This document shows positions 9,803 to 20,345 of a stretch of DNA of 64,000 bases, piece after piece (the first letter of the stretch is position 1; every line of letters begins with the position of its first letter). The translations under genes were made by a program, and so were the position numbers. Source of the DNA: Tatumella sp. JGM91 (GTDB lineage: Bacteria > Pseudomonadota > Gammaproteobacteria > Enterobacterales > Enterobacteriaceae); assembly GCF_018257575.1 (NCBI RefSeq), contig NZ_JAERJP010000011.1, positions 1 through 64,000 on the forward strand. Reading direction: 5' to 3'. The notes beneath the pieces were generated by a model. The model did no database searches and was not told where the DNA came from. It saw nothing but the letters and a program-made list of their open reading frames with translations.

Positions 9803-10345
9803 GTGAATAAATCATTAGTAGCAGGCGTAGGTATAGGGATTGTTGCGGCACTGGGTATTGCGTCAGTGGCAGGGGTGAATGTATTGCACCGCGGGCCGGA
9901 ATACGCGCAAGTACTTTCTGCTACGCCGATCCGTGAAGTGACTAAAAATCCGCGTCAGGAGTGTCATGATGTCAGTGTGGTCCATCGCCGTGCGGTTCAG
10001 GATGAAAACCGGCTGACAGGTTCATTACTCGGCGCTGTCGCCGGTGGTGTGCTGGGGCATCAGTTTGGTGGCGGACGCGGGCGCAGCGTGGCTACGGTCG
10101 CCGGGGCGCTGGCGGGGGGCTATGCCGGCAACCAGGCACAGGAAGGGTTACAGAACCGTGATACTTACACCACCACTCATCAGCAGTGTAAAACGGTGTA
10201 TGACAAACAGGAAAAAACGCTCGGTTATGATGTTACCTATAAAATAGGCGATCAACAGGGGAAAATCCGGATGGATAAAGCCCCCGGCGAACGTATTCCG
10301 CTGGATAATAATGGTCAGCTGGTTATCGGTACTGCCGGCAGCTGA
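9803..10345 (+). CDS. ycfJ: Glycine-zipper envelope protein YcfJ
   Basis: This is a YcfJ-family protein with a glycine-zipper 2TM domain, of unknown exact role, probably in the cell envelope. The 180-residue product has a hydrophobic N-terminus (residues 5-30) and a glycine-rich zipper at about residues 72-112 (GAVAGGVLGHQFGGGRG and following). A C-terminal domain has YDVTYKIGDQQGKIRMD. The start is GTG 9803, preceded by AGGAGGA at 9791-9797; the frame open back to 9773 has no ribosome-binding site. A bidirectional terminator separates it from convergent mfd. Confidence 0.88.
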   Translation: MNKSLVAGVGIGIVAALGIASVAGVNVLHRGPEYAQVLSATPIREVTKNPRQECHDVSVVHRRAVQDENRLTGSLLGAVAGGVLGHQFGGGRGRSVATVAGALAGGYAGNQAQEGLQNRDTYTTTHQQCKTVYDKQEKTLGYDVTYKIGDQQGKIRMDKAPGERIPLDNNGQLVIGTAGS

Positions 10346-10353
10346 TATTCAGC

Positions 10354-10383
10354 AGACCTCCCCCGCATCTGCGAGGGAGGTCT
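10354..10383. terminator. Bidirectional terminator between ycfJ and mfd
   Basis: A perfect 9-bp inverted repeat AGACCTCCC/GGGAGGTCT lies between the convergent stops of ycfJ and mfd. It probably ends both transcripts. Confidence 0.7.
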
Positions 10384-10386
10384 GGT

Positions 10387-13300
10387 TCAGACCCGGTGCT
10401 CCTGCATCTGTTGCAGCAGCCGGGTGACCCATTCAATACGCTGTTTCCTTTCTGCCAAATCCACACTGAAGCGCAGTTTTACCGGGCCTTCCAGCTTCCA
10501 GTGCTGAGGATCACTCTGTAATAAGCCGATCAGCCACAGGGGATCGACGTGATTCTTTTCGGCAAACTCAATATAGCCGCCTTTCTCACTGGCTTCGATT
10601 TTCCGGATACCGATACTGCCGGCCTGCAGACGCAGCAGGGCGATATCCAGTAAATTTCGGGCCGGATCCGGCAACAGTCCGAAACGGTCGATTAACTCCA
10701 CCCTGAGTTCCTCGATTTCGCTTTCGCTGGCAGCACTGGCGATCCTTTTATAGAAAGAGAGGCGCGTATTGACGTCCGGCATATAATCATCCGGCAGCAA
10801 TGACGGCATACGTAATTCGACCTCCGTTTGCTGGCTGGTTAAATCTTCCAGAGAAGGTTCACGGCCTGCTTTTAATGCTTCGACGGCATTTTCCAGCAGT
10901 TCCATATACAGGGTAAAACCAAGGGTCTCCATCTGACCGCTCTGACCTTCACCCAGCAGCTCCCCGGCACCGCGAATTTCCAGATCATGGGTTGCCAGTG
11001 CAAATCCGGCTCCCAGATCTTCCAGAGAAGCGATGGCCTCCAGCCGCTTAGCGGCGTCGGTCGTCATGGCTTTCGGGTGCGGGGTCAGTAACCAGGCATA
11101 GGCCTGATGATGGGAGCGTCCGACACGTCCGCGTAACTGATGCAACTGTGCCAGACCAAAATGGTCAGCGCGTTCAATAATAATAGTATTGGCACTTGGG
11201 ATGTCGATTCCGGTTTCAATGATGGTGGTACAGACCAGCACATTAAAACGCTGATGATGGAAATCATTCATCACCCGTTCCAGTTCCCGCTCGCGCATTT
11301 GTCCGTGGCCTATGCCGATTCTGGCCTCAGGGACCAGGGTTGCCAGACGTTCTGCGGCTTTGCTGATATTCTCGACGTCGTTATAGAGATAATAGACCTG
11401 TCCGCCCCGCAGAGTTTCCCTGAGAATGGCCTCACGAACCACCAGCTCATCATATTCGCGGACAAAGGTTTTCACCGCCAGCCGCCGGGCGGGCGGGGTG
11501 GCAATAATGGACAAATCACGCATGCCGCTCATCGCCATATTCAGCGTTCGCGGGATCGGGGTAGCGGTTAATGTCAGAATATCAACATCGGCCCGCATTG
11601 ATTTGATCCGTTCTTTATGCCGTACCCCGAAGCGGTGTTCTTCATCAACGATCAGCAGCCCCAGGTCATGCCATTGCAGGTCACTCATCAGTAACTTATG
11701 GGTACCGATCAGAATATCCACTTTGCCCTCTGCGGCGTCGCGCAGGACCTGATTTTGCTCTTTGGTGGTACGGAACCGGGACAGCATTTCAATACGAACA
11801 GGCCAGTCGGCAAAGCGGTCACGGAAATTATCGAAATGCTGTTGTGCCAGCAGAGTGGTCGGCACTAGCACGGCGACTTGTTTGTGGTTTTCTACCGCCA
11901 GAAAAGCCGCACGCATTGCCACTTCAGTTTTACCGAAGCCGACATCACCACACACCAGACGATCCATGGCTAACGGCTGGCACATATCACTCAGCACAGC
12001 ATTAATTGCCTGTGCCTGGTCCGGGGTCGTATCGTAGGGGAAACTCTCACAAAACTTCTGATACATATCACGGTTATGCTGAAAGGCGTAACCGTGTTTT
12101 GCCGCCCGCTGGGCATAGATATCCAGCAACTCTGCGGCGACATCACGTACTTTTTCTGCGGCTTTTTGTCGTGCCCGGTTCCAGCTGTCGCTGCCCAGAC
12201 GGTGCAGCGGCGCATTTTCTTCGGCTCCGCCGGCATAACGGCTGATCAGGTGCAGAGAAGACACCGGGACATACAGGCTGGCGTCACCGGCGTAGGTGAG
12301 CATCAGATATTCGGCTTTGACACCGCCGGTTTCCAGGGTGGTCAGCCCGGCATACCGGCCAACACCGTGTTCCAGGTGCACTACCGGCTGGCCCGGGTGC
12401 AGTTCGGCAAGGTTGCGGATCAGTACGTCCGGGTTGATCGTTTTACGGTTATCCTGACGTCGACGGGCCACCCGTTCGCCGAGTAAGTCCGTTTCACAAA
12501 TCAGTGCCAGCCCGCGGGCATGGTCGATAAAACCGTGTTCGGCAGGGCCGGTCATCAGAAAGTAGCCACTCTCCCCGGCCTGACTGAGTTTGGTGATTTC
12601 TGCCGGACGGATTTTAATTTTACTCAGCTGTTCCTGCAGTCGTTCGCGACGGCCCTGGCTTTCCACGGAGAAGACAATCGCCCCCTCGAATGTTTCGCAA
12701 AACTTGCGCAATGCCTCCAGCGGATTTTTCGCCTGTGACTGCAGCCGGATATCCGGTAACGGGCGGTAACTGAGATTAGTATTCGCCGCTTTTTCGGGTA
12801 ATTCCGTGGCAGATAAACGGATCAGCGGCCAGTTTTTCAGTGCAGACATCAGGGGGTCCGGTGCCAGCCACAGGCTGTCCGGAGGCAGCAGGGGCCGCAA
12901 AGGGTCGACCCGCCGGTTTTGATAGCGTTGCTGTGTATCCTGCCAGAAACGATCACCGGCAGTTTTGATATCACAGCTGCTCAGCAGCAGGGTATTGACC
13001 GGAAGATAGTCGAACAGTGGCTGTAGCGGCGTCGAAAAAAACAGTGGCTGCCAGTATTCAATACCCGTCGGTAACGACCCTTTACTGACCTGCTGGTAGA
13101 TATGGCCGGGGTCACGTAACACATCAAAATGTTCACGCCACTGGCTGCGGAACAGTTCAATCGACTGTTTATCGGTGGGGAATTCATGGGCCGGCAACAG
13201 ACTGATGGCCGCGACAGCATCCAGTGTCCGCTGGCTGTCAACATCAAACAAACGCAGGCTGTCAATTTCGTCATCAAAAAAGTCTATCCGGTAAGGCTGC

Positions 13301-13830
13301 TCACTGCCCATCGGGAACAGGTCAAGTAAGGCACCGCGGATAGCATATTCCCCGTGCTCCATCACCTGATCAACATGACGGTAGCCTGCCTGGTCAAGCT
13401 GTTCACGTAACAGGTCGCGGGATACTTTCTGACCACGTTTCATTAACAACGCGTGGCCTTGCAGAAACGGATGAGGGCAGACCCGTTGCATCAGTGTATT
13501 GACCGGCAGGATCAGTATCCCGCGCTCCATTGATGGCAAGTGGTACAGGGTTGATAACCTGGCCGAAATAATATCCTGATGAGGAGAGAAACTGTCATAG
13601 GGAAGGGTTTCCCAGTCAGGCAAATGACTGACAGGCAGGGCCGTAAACTGGCGGATTTCATCCTGTAAATGCAGAGCTGACTGCATATCACTGGTAATTA
13701 AAAGTAACGGACCTGAATGGCGTTCTGCAATCTCTGCGCATCCGGCAGCCATCGCGGCACCTGTCAGCTGGCCCAGTTGGCGGTGGTCGCCGGCATTGAC
13801 TGGCAGGGAGTAATTTGTCTTATCTGACAT
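10387..13830 (-). CDS. mfd: Transcription-repair coupling factor Mfd
   Basis: Mfd removes RNA polymerase stalled at DNA lesions and recruits UvrA. The 1147-residue length is typical. In order it has a UvrB-like N-terminal region, an RNA polymerase-interacting domain near residues 470-550 (HLEHGVGRY block), and a RecG-like translocase. The translocase carries Walker A GDVGFGKTE near residue 630, DEEHRFG near 730, TATPIPRTLNMA, and the helicase/TRG segment QLRGRVGRS. The C-terminal TRCF domain follows. It stands alone on the minus strand, convergent with ycfJ and divergent from lolC. The genes often found between ycfJ and mfd in E. coli are absent. Confidence 0.97.
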   Translation of the reverse strand: MSDKTNYSLPVNAGDHRQLGQLTGAAMAAGCAEIAERHSGPLLLITSDMQSALHLQDEIRQFTALPVSHLPDWETLPYDSFSPHQDIISARLSTLYHLPSMERGILILPVNTLMQRVCPHPFLQGHALLMKRGQKVSRDLLREQLDQAGYRHVDQVMEHGEYAIRGALLDLFPMGSEQPYRIDFFDDEIDSLRLFDVDSQRTLDAVAAISLLPAHEFPTDKQSIELFRSQWREHFDVLRDPGHIYQQVSKGSLPTGIEYWQPLFFSTPLQPLFDYLPVNTLLLSSCDIKTAGDRFWQDTQQRYQNRRVDPLRPLLPPDSLWLAPDPLMSALKNWPLIRLSATELPEKAANTNLSYRPLPDIRLQSQAKNPLEALRKFCETFEGAIVFSVESQGRRERLQEQLSKIKIRPAEITKLSQAGESGYFLMTGPAEHGFIDHARGLALICETDLLGERVARRRQDNRKTINPDVLIRNLAELHPGQPVVHLEHGVGRYAGLTTLETGGVKAEYLMLTYAGDASLYVPVSSLHLISRYAGGAEENAPLHRLGSDSWNRARQKAAEKVRDVAAELLDIYAQRAAKHGYAFQHNRDMYQKFCESFPYDTTPDQAQAINAVLSDMCQPLAMDRLVCGDVGFGKTEVAMRAAFLAVENHKQVAVLVPTTLLAQQHFDNFRDRFADWPVRIEMLSRFRTTKEQNQVLRDAAEGKVDILIGTHKLLMSDLQWHDLGLLIVDEEHRFGVRHKERIKSMRADVDILTLTATPIPRTLNMAMSGMRDLSIIATPPARRLAVKTFVREYDELVVREAILRETLRGGQVYYLYNDVENISKAAERLATLVPEARIGIGHGQMRERELERVMNDFHHQRFNVLVCTTIIETGIDIPSANTIIIERADHFGLAQLHQLRGRVGRSHHQAYAWLLTPHPKAMTTDAAKRLEAIASLEDLGAGFALATHDLEIRGAGELLGEGQSGQMETLGFTLYMELLENAVEALKAGREPSLEDLTSQQTEVELRMPSLLPDDYMPDVNTRLSFYKRIASAASESEIEELRVELIDRFGLLPDPARNLLDIALLRLQAGSIGIRKIEASEKGGYIEFAEKNHVDPLWLIGLLQSDPQHWKLEGPVKLRFSVDLAERKQRIEWVTRLLQQMQEHRV

Positions 13831-13973
13831 GGGGGATGATCATTCTCTCCGAATTTTCCAGACGGCTATGATTTCACATAAATACTTATGGATCATCTGC
13901 CGTGACGAATTTTCCTTTTTATTAAAGGATTAAAGCAAATTATGTTCATGGCGGCCTTTTTTCAACCCGGCGC

Positions 13974-14009
13974 GGCGAAAAAACAGGCACTGCCGGCTGT
14001 TTTTTCGCC
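13974..14009. repeat. Perfect 13-bp inverted repeat in the mfd-lolC gap
   Basis: GGCGAAAAAACAG at 13974-13986 pairs with CTGTTTTTTCGCC at 13997-14009 across a 10-nt loop. It resembles a terminator with its T-run inside the stem, yet it lies between divergent genes. It may act as an attenuator of a leader transcript or be a relic of a lost gene. Confidence 0.55.
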
Positions 14010-14128
14010 ATTACCTGCTGTTATCAGATAACTTTACCCGTCAATCATCTGCGCAAAGGTTTCCTTCACCGGCTGGCTCCTTTATCATCCGGTTACTGAA
14101 TTTCAGGCAACCGTCCGGGACCGATTTC

Positions 14129-15328
14129 ATGTACCAACCCGTAGCTCTGTTTATTGGTCTGCGTTATATGCGTGGCCGTGCATCTGACCGTTTTGGTCGT
14201 TTTGTTTCCTGGCTCTCTGCGATTGGCATTACGCTGGGGGTACTGGCATTAGTGACTGTACTGTCGGTAATGAATGGTTTTGAGCGGCAACTGGAGGGAA
14301 ATATTCTCGGGCTTATGCCTCAGGCGCTGGTGACCAGTGACAGCGGCAGTATTAACCCGCAACAAATACCGGCAGACAGCCTTGATCTGCAAGGGGTAGC
14401 ACGGATAGCCCCTCTGACCACCGCGGATGTCGTGCTGCAAAGTGCCCGCAGTGTATCGGTGGCCGTTATGCTGGGAATTAATCCTGATGAAAAAGATCCG
14501 CTGTTGCCTTATCTGATTAACGGATCCGCCAGCAAGCTTCAGCCCGGCAGTTACCGCGTTATCCTGGGCGAACAACTGGCCAGCCAGCTGGGGGTGCATA
14601 CGGGGGATACCCTGCGTCTGATGGTACCCTCCGTCAGCCAGTTTACCCCGGTTGGCCGTGTGCCGAGTGAACGTATTTTCACCGTGGCCGGAACCTATGC
14701 GGCAGACAGTGAAGTGGACAGTTATCAGATTCTGGTCAACCAGCAGGATGCATCCCGCGTGATGCATTATCCGCAGGGCAATATTACCGGCTGGCGTTTA
14801 TGGCTGGATCACCCGCTGGATGTTGACAGCCTCAGCCAGCAAACCCTCGCCCCGGGGTTACAGTGGAAAGACTGGCGTGAACGCAAAGGCGACTTATTCC
14901 AGGCCGTCCGGATGGAAAAAAATATGATGGGTCTGTTGCTGAGCCTGATCGTTGCCGTTGCTGCATTTAATATCGTGACGTCTCTCGGGCTGCTGATTAT
15001 GGAAAAACAGGGCGAAGTCGCGATTCTGCAAACCCTGGGACTGACCCGTGGTCAGATTATGGCCGTATTTATGGTTCAGGGAGCCAGTGCCGGTATGGCC
15101 GGTGCTTTACTGGGGACTTTGGGCGGTGTAGTACTGGCCAGCCAGCTGAACCATTTGTTGCCGGTGCTGGGTCTGTTTCTGGACGGGGCCGCATTGCCGG
15201 TAGATATTAATCCGCTGCAGGTGGTGTCAATTGCGGTTATCGCAATGATTGTTGCATTACTGGCGACCCTCTATCCTTCATGGCGCGCTGCCGCCGTTCA
15301 ACCCGCCGAGGCATTACGTTATGAATAA
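14129..15328 (+). CDS. lolC: Lipoprotein-releasing ABC permease LolC
   Basis: LolC is one of the two membrane subunits of the LolCDE complex that extracts lipoproteins from the inner membrane and passes them to LolA. The 399-residue protein has the N-terminal signature of the family (LRYMRGR...[13 protein letters not shown]), with a membrane segment at about residues 25-50. A large periplasmic domain and three C-terminal membrane segments follow ([10 protein letters not shown], then [17 protein letters not shown] and the last near 370). It ends in a segment common to FtsX-like permeases. Its stop overlaps the lolD start by 8 bp. Confidence 0.95.
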   Translation: MYQPVALFIGLRYMRGRASDRFGRFVSWLSAIGITLGVLALVTVLSVMNGFERQLEGNILGLMPQALVTSDSGSINPQQIPADSLDLQGVARIAPLTTADVVLQSARSVSVAVMLGINPDEKDPLLPYLINGSASKLQPGSYRVILGEQLASQLGVHTGDTLRLMVPSVSQFTPVGRVPSERIFTVAGTYAADSEVDSYQILVNQQDASRVMHYPQGNITGWRLWLDHPLDVDSLSQQTLAPGLQWKDWRERKGDLFQAVRMEKNMMGLLLSLIVAVAAFNIVTSLGLLIMEKQGEVAILQTLGLTRGQIMAVFMVQGASAGMAGALLGTLGGVVLASQLNHLLPVLGLFLDGAALPVDINPLQVVSIAVIAMIVALLATLYPSWRAAAVQPAEALRYE

Positions 15329-16025
15329 TCCGTTACTTCTGCAATGTGAGCAGCTATGCAAACGCTATCAGGAAGGCAGCGTACAGACCGATGTATTGAA
15401 AAATGTCTCTTTCACCCTGCAACCCGGCGAAATGACGGCAATTGTCGGCAGTTCCGGTTCAGGAAAGAGTACTCTGCTGCATTTACTGGGCGGTCTGGAC
15501 TCGCCAACTTCCGGTGATGTGCTGTTTAAAGGGCAGTCACTGAATCAGATGTCATCGGCGGCGAAAGCTGAACTGCGTAACCGTGAACTGGGTTTTATTT
15601 ACCAGTTTCACCATCTGTTACCGGACTTCTCCGCCCTGGAGAATGTGGCGATGCCGTTGCTGATTGGCAAAAGAAATAGCCGTGAAGCGTTACAACAGGC
15701 CGGCGAAATGCTTGATGCTGTTGGTCTGAAGGCCAGAGCGGCCCACCGTCCTGCTGAATTATCCGGTGGTGAACGTCAGCGGGTCGCTATTGCACGGGCA
15801 CTGGTTAACCGGCCCAGTCTGGTGATGGCCGATGAACCGACAGGAAATCTGGATGCACGGAATGCTGATGCGATTTTTAAACTGCTGGGAGAGCTGAATC
15901 AGATGCAGGGCACGGCGTTTCTGGTGGTCACCCACGACCTGGCACTGGCAAAACGTCTGAACCGGCAGATGGAAATGCGTGACGGACAGTTAACGGCGGA
16001 AGTGACACTGACAGGAGCGTTGTGA
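15321..16025 (+). CDS. lolD: Lipoprotein-releasing ATPase LolD
   Basis: LolD is the cytoplasmic ATPase of LolCDE. The 234-residue protein carries Walker [10 protein letters not shown] near residue 42, a Q-loop, the ABC signature [15 protein letters not shown] and Walker [12 protein letters not shown], then the H-loop VVTHD. ATG 15321 sits inside the lolC end; an in-frame extension back to 15249 lies within lolC and is rejected. The TGA overlaps the lolE ATG, giving three translationally coupled genes. Confidence 0.96.
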   Translation: MNNPLLLQCEQLCKRYQEGSVQTDVLKNVSFTLQPGEMTAIVGSSGSGKSTLLHLLGGLDSPTSGDVLFKGQSLNQMSSAAKAELRNRELGFIYQFHHLLPDFSALENVAMPLLIGKRNSREALQQAGEMLDAVGLKARAAHRPAELSGGERQRVAIARALVNRPSLVMADEPTGNLDARNADAIFKLLGELNQMQGTAFLVVTHDLALAKRLNRQMEMRDGQLTAEVTLTGAL

Positions 16026-17269
16026 TGATGGGTCCGTTATCCCTGCAGCTGGCGTTGCGTTTTAGCCGCGGGCGTCGTCGTGGTGGTATGGTGTCGCTGA
16101 TTTCGGTGATTTCGACGGTGGGTATTGCGCTCGGGGTCGCGGTACTGATCATCGGACTGAGTGCGATGAACGGTTTTGAGCGTCAGCTGAATGAGCGGAT
16201 CCTCAGTGTTGTCCCCCACGGGGAGATTGAACCGGTTAACCAGCCGTTCAGCCAGTGGCAACAGCTGATCACTCCGATAGAAAAAGTCCCCGGAGTAGCC
16301 GCCGCCGCACCTTATATCAATTTCACCGGGCTGGTGGAAAGTGCCAGCAAACTGCAGGCACTGACAGTTAAAGGGGTCGACCCGCAGCAGGAGCCCCGTC
16401 TGAGTGCACTGCCACACTTTGTACAGGATAATGCCTGGGCTGAGTTTGGTGCCGGAAAACAACAGATTATCCTCGGCGGCGGCATTGCTAAAAGCCTGTC
16501 GGTGAAAAAGGGCGACTGGATAACCATCATGATCCCGAACAATGATGGTCAGAACCGGCTGCTGCAACCGCGGCGTATTCGTCTGCAGGTTGAGGGAATC
16601 CTGCAACTCAGCGGTATGCTTGATCATAGTCTGGCGCTGGTACCGCTGGCCGATGCACAGCAGTATCTGGGTATGGGAAGCAGTGTGACAGGGATTGCGC
16701 TGAAAATGACAGACCCGTTCCGCGCCGTAAAAGTTGTCAGGGCGGCCGGGGAAGTGACCCACAGTTATGTCTATATTCGTAACTGGATCAGTACTTATGG
16801 CTATATGTATCACGATATTCAGATGATCCGTGCCATTATGTATCTGGCGATGATCCTGGTGATAGGTGTAGCCTGCTTCAATATTGTTTCAACCCTGGTG
16901 ATGGCGGTGAAAGACAAGAGCAGTGATATTGCAGTGCTGCGAACCCTCGGTGCGGACGATAAACTGATCCGCACTGTTTTTGTCTGGTATGGCCTGCTGG
17001 CGGGTATGGCGGGCAGTATTCTCGGCGTGATTGCGGGGGTGCTGGGGGCTCTTAATCTGACCGCGATTATCCGCAGCATCGAAAAAATGACCGGTCATCA
17101 TTTTCTGTCGGGAGATATCTATTTTATTGATTTTCTGCCGTCAGAACTGCACTGGCTGGATGTCTGGTCGGTACTGGCTACCGCAATAGTACTCACTCTG
17201 CTTGCCAGCTGGTACCCTGCCCGTCGAGCCAGCCGGATAGACCCTGCCCGGGTGCTGAGCGGACAGTAA
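16025..17269 (+). CDS. lolE: Lipoprotein-releasing ABC permease LolE
   Basis: LolE is the second membrane subunit of LolCDE and, in E. coli, contacts the lipoprotein substrate. The 414-residue protein has [20 protein letters not shown] at the first membrane segment, a periplasmic domain from about residue 50 to 270, and three C-terminal membrane segments ending in [22 protein letters not shown] 16025 forms TGATG with the lolD stop; GTG 16022 is a possible alternative start. The next enteric gene, nagK, is missing. Confidence 0.95.
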   Translation: MMGPLSLQLALRFSRGRRRGGMVSLISVISTVGIALGVAVLIIGLSAMNGFERQLNERILSVVPHGEIEPVNQPFSQWQQLITPIEKVPGVAAAAPYINFTGLVESASKLQALTVKGVDPQQEPRLSALPHFVQDNAWAEFGAGKQQIILGGGIAKSLSVKKGDWITIMIPNNDGQNRLLQPRRIRLQVEGILQLSGMLDHSLALVPLADAQQYLGMGSSVTGIALKMTDPFRAVKVVRAAGEVTHSYVYIRNWISTYGYMYHDIQMIRAIMYLAMILVIGVACFNIVSTLVMAVKDKSSDIAVLRTLGADDKLIRTVFVWYGLLAGMAGSILGVIAGVLGALNLTAIIRSIEKMTGHHFLSGDIYFIDFLPSELHWLDVWSVLATAIVLTLLASWYPARRASRIDPARVLSGQ

Positions 17270-17643
17270 TCTGCTGACACCGGCCGGTCGGAGCTTTCCG
17301 GCCTGCCGGTTAATTTCTGCCCCAGACCGGGCGATTGATGTCCTTCTGTTTCATCCGCGATAGCCGTCATTTTCCCTGCGGGGTTATGCTTTCTGCTGCA
17401 CAGGGCAGAGTTGCCGGCTGCGGATCGCGTCGCTAAAAATCATGCTATGTAAAGCTCTGTCATGGATGGGTGGTTCAGAGTCATAAAGAAAACTGTTATC
17501 CTTTCCCCGGTAAGTGAGTAGTGCCGGGCACAGGCAGATCCCGCCCGGCCGGAGTTTTGCCGGCTCATGCTGCGTCTGGTATATGAAATTACCGGCCAGA
17601 CTGACGCCGTAAATTATCAGTAAAGAGTACCAGAGGGATTTTT
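17270..17643 (+). other. Non-coding gap between lolE and cobB
   Basis: No credible gene is seen in these 374 bases. An imperfect GC-rich hairpin with outer arms ACCGGC at 17279-17284 and GCCGGT at 17305-17310 probably ends the lol transcript. The rest must carry the cobB promoter. In E. coli nagK occupies this place; no remnant is recognisable. Confidence 0.6.
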
Positions 17644-18480
17644 ATGCGCACACCGCGGCGTCGTGTCCGGATTGCCCGTTACAGGAAACATAAACGCAAA
17701 CTGCATCAGCGTCACCGGCAGTCTATCTTTGAATGTGATCGGGAGCAGCAGAACATGGCGAAGAACCGCTTGCCTAAAGTGGTTATCCTGACCGGGGCGG
17801 GAATTTCCGCCGAGTCAGGGATCCAGACTTTCCGTGCCAGCGACGGTCTGTGGGAAAATCATAAGGTTGAAGATGTGGCGACACCCGAAGGGTTCCGTCG
17901 CGCGCCCCGCCAGGTTCAGGAATTTTATAATCAGCGAAGGCAACAATTACATGCCCCGGAAATCGCCCCGAATAATGCCCATCTGGCCCTTGCCAGACTG
18001 GAAGCTGTGCTCGGGGATAATCTGCTGCTGGTGACTCAGAACATTGATAATCTGCATGAACGAGCAGGCAGCCAGCGTATTATACATATGCATGGTGAAC
18101 TGTTGAAAGTACGCTGCCAGGAGAGCGGCCAGGTGGTTACCCGTACCGGTGATATCGGCGCTGACGAACGCTGTACCTGTTGCCAGTTTCCTTCACCCCT
18201 GCGTCCGCATATTGTCTGGTTCGGTGAAATGCCTCTCGACATGGAAAGAATTTACCAGGCGATTGCCGAAGCGAATATCTTTATAGCAATAGGCACTTCC
18301 GGGCATGTGTATCCGGCGGCCGGTTTTGTCCATGAAGCGACATTACAGGGGGCGCATACGGTTGAACTCAACCTTGAGCCAAGCCAGGTAAATAACGAAT
18401 TTGCGGAGTGTCATTACGGACCGGCGACCAGACTGGTTCCGGAGTATATCAATGAATTACTGAGTCATCTGCATCAGTAA
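17644..18480 (+). CDS. cobB: NAD-dependent protein deacylase CobB (sirtuin)
   Basis: CobB is the bacterial sirtuin that removes acetyl and succinyl groups from lysines using NAD, for example on acetyl-CoA synthetase. The 278-residue protein has [10 protein letters not shown] near residue 50, [12 protein letters not shown], the catalytic His in IHMHGEL, a short zinc module (CTCCQFP plus upstream C) and the [11 protein letters not shown] block. The first 37 residues are highly basic, like the enteric long isoform. An internal ATG at 17755 could give a short isoform of 241 residues, as reported for Salmonella. It converges on potD across a perfect hairpin. Confidence 0.95.
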   Translation: MRTPRRRVRIARYRKHKRKLHQRHRQSIFECDREQQNMAKNRLPKVVILTGAGISAESGIQTFRASDGLWENHKVEDVATPEGFRRAPRQVQEFYNQRRQQLHAPEIAPNNAHLALARLEAVLGDNLLLVTQNIDNLHERAGSQRIIHMHGELLKVRCQESGQVVTRTGDIGADERCTCCQFPSPLRPHIVWFGEMPLDMERIYQAIAEANIFIAIGTSGHVYPAAGFVHEATLQGAHTVELNLEPSQVNNEFAECHYGPATRLVPEYINELLSHLHQ

Positions 18481-18482
18481 AC

Positions 18483-18504
18483 AACCCCGGCGGTGGCCGG
18501 GGTT
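18483..18504. terminator. Bidirectional terminator between cobB and potD
   Basis: A perfect 9-bp stem AACCCCGGC/GCCGGGGTT with a GGTG loop lies between the convergent stops of cobB and potD. Confidence 0.75.
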
Positions 18505-18512
18505 ATGGTCCG

Positions 18513-19556
18513 TTACTGACCGGCTTTCAGTTTCTGAAACAGGGTTTCATAAAGCCGGCTGGTATCACCGACATCATCCTGCCATTCTCCCTGTTGCAGT
18601 ACACTGGCTGGCGGGTACAGGGAGGGGTCATTGGCCACTGCAGCAGGCAACAACTTACGGGCGGCGAGGTTCGGGGTCGGGTAACCGATAGTCGTTGCCA
18701 CTTTAGCTGCAATATCCGGACGCAGCAGGAAATTAATCAGTTTCATTGCCGCGGCTTTATGTCTGGCATTGACAGGGATAGATAAATTATCCATCCAGAA
18801 AATACCGCCTTCTTTTGGCCAGATAACCTGCAACGGGGTACCTGCCTGGCGTGCGACATAGGCAGAACCATTCCATACCATGCCGAGATTAACCTCGCCT
18901 TCCATAAACGGGTTACCGGGATTGTCTGAATTAAATGCCAGTACATTGGGCATCAGCTGTCGCAGTTGCTGATAGGCGGCTTCAATCTGCTGCGGGTCAC
19001 GGCTATTTCCTGAGTATCCCAGCTTACGCAGTGCAATCTGGAACACTTCACGGGCATCATCAGTCAGTAAAAGACTTTGCCGGTACTGAGGCTTCCATAA
19101 ATCGGCCCATGAAGTCACAGTGGCAGGGTTGATAGCATCAGAATTTACACCGATCGCTGTGGCTCCCCAGATATAGGGAATCGAATACTCGTTCTGCGGG
19201 TCGAAAGGTTTATTCAGCAGCGCCGGGTCGAGGTTAACAAAGTTTGACAGCTGCGAGTGGTCTATCTTTGCCAGCATCCCTTCTTTACGCATTTTGGCGA
19301 CATAATAGGAAGAGGGGACAATCAGATCATAAGCGCCGTCTTTCCAGGTTTTTAGCTTGGCGTACATACTTTCGTTAGAATCGTAGGTCGAATAGATGAC
19401 TTTAATCCCGGTTTCTTTGGTGAATTGCTCCAGCAAACCCTCCGGCACATATTCGGTCCAGTTATAGAAGTACAGTGTGTTGCTGTCATCGGCGCTGGCG
19501 GCTGACAGGCTGAATACTGCGGTGACAGCGGCCAGTAAAAAGGCTGACTTTTTCAT
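18513..19556 (-). CDS. potD: Spermidine/putrescine-binding protein PotD
   Basis: PotD is the periplasmic polyamine-binding protein of the PotABCD importer. The 347-residue precursor has a signal peptide cleaved after Ala-Ser-Ala near residue 22. The mature protein starts with the typical LYFYNWTEYVPEGLLEQF and has the PSSYYVAKM, EVNLGMVWNGSAY and IFWMDNLSIP blocks that line the ligand cleft. It is 18 bp downstream of potC. In this genome potC and potD are separated from potA and potB by an inserted methyltransferase gene. Confidence 0.94.
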   Translation of the reverse strand: MKKSAFLLAAVTAVFSLSAASADDSNTLYFYNWTEYVPEGLLEQFTKETGIKVIYSTYDSNESMYAKLKTWKDGAYDLIVPSSYYVAKMRKEGMLAKIDHSQLSNFVNLDPALLNKPFDPQNEYSIPYIWGATAIGVNSDAINPATVTSWADLWKPQYRQSLLLTDDAREVFQIALRKLGYSGNSRDPQQIEAAYQQLRQLMPNVLAFNSDNPGNPFMEGEVNLGMVWNGSAYVARQAGTPLQVIWPKEGGIFWMDNLSIPVNARHKAAAMKLINFLLRPDIAAKVATTIGYPTPNLAARKLLPAAVANDPSLYPPASVLQQGEWQDDVGDTSRLYETLFQKLKAGQ

Positions 19557-19574
19557 ATTATTCCCGAAACTGTA

Positions 19575-20345
19575 TTAGTGTTTTTTTCTTGTCAGCCACT
19601 GGCTGCAGGCAACCAGAAGAAATGACATTCCAAGCAACAGAGTTGCCAGCGCATTCACTTCCGGAGAGATACCGACTTTAACCATCGAATATATTTTGAG
19701 TGGCAGAATTTCGAAGGCAGGGCCGGTGACAAAGGATGAAACCACCACATCGTCCATCGACAGGGTAAAGCTCAGCAGCCAGCCTGCGGCAATCGCCGGA
19801 AGAGCGATAGGAAAGATGATGCGCCTTAAGATTGTCAGCTCACTGGCACCCAAATCTTTCGCCGCTTCAAGCATACGAATATCAAAGCCCTGTAACCGTG
19901 AAAATACCGTAATCACCACAAACGGCAGACAGAAGGTAATATGTGAGATCAGCAGAGTCCAGAAACCGAGGGAAATTCCCAGCAGCATAAATAAGATCAG
20001 CAGAGAAATCGCCATCACAATATCCGGCGACATCATCACTATAAACAGCATACCGTTAACCAGTGGTTTGCCGCGAAACCGGTACTGGTAAAGAGCAACG
20101 GCGGTCAGACTGCCGAGCAGTGTGGCACAGGTGGCGGAAATGCCCCCCAGTAATAGTGAGTGCTGTGCTGCCTGCAACAGACTGTCGTTATTCAGCAGAG
20201 TCTGATACCAGAGGGTTGTCCATCCCTGCCAGTGAATACCAAACCTGGACTGATTAAAGGAATTGATGACTAAAATGGCAATCGGGATATAAAACCAGGC
20301 ATAGATCACCGACATAAAGCCGTTACGAAGCCAGCGCATCAGCAT
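19575..20345 (-). CDS. potC: Spermidine/putrescine ABC permease PotC
   Basis: PotC is one of the two membrane subunits of the polyamine importer. The 256-residue protein has six predicted membrane segments and the binding-protein-dependent transport signature EAAKDLGASELTILRRIIFP, where the ATPase docks. VVSSFVTGP and the conserved C-terminal end also fit. ATG 20345 is used; an inner ATG at 20339 is also possible. Upstream are 222 bp without a gene, so potC is not translationally coupled to potB, unlike in E. coli, and probably has its own promoter or a long leader. Confidence 0.94.
   Translation of the reverse strand: MLMRWLRNGFMSVIYAWFYIPIAILVINSFNQSRFGIHWQGWTTLWYQTLLNNDSLLQAAQHSLLLGGISATCATLLGSLTAVALYQYRFRGKPLVNGMLFIVMMSPDIVMAISLLILFMLLGISLGFWTLLISHITFCLPFVVITVFSRLQGFDIRMLEAAKDLGASELTILRRIIFPIALPAIAAGWLLSFTLSMDDVVVSSFVTGPAFEILPLKIYSMVKVGISPEVNALATLLLGMSFLLVACSQWLTRKKH

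Noticed and set aside
10387..13830. Several long frames on the plus strand inside mfd
   Set aside because: They are antisense to a well-conserved gene, lack family similarity and ribosome-binding sites, and arise from the codon pattern of mfd.
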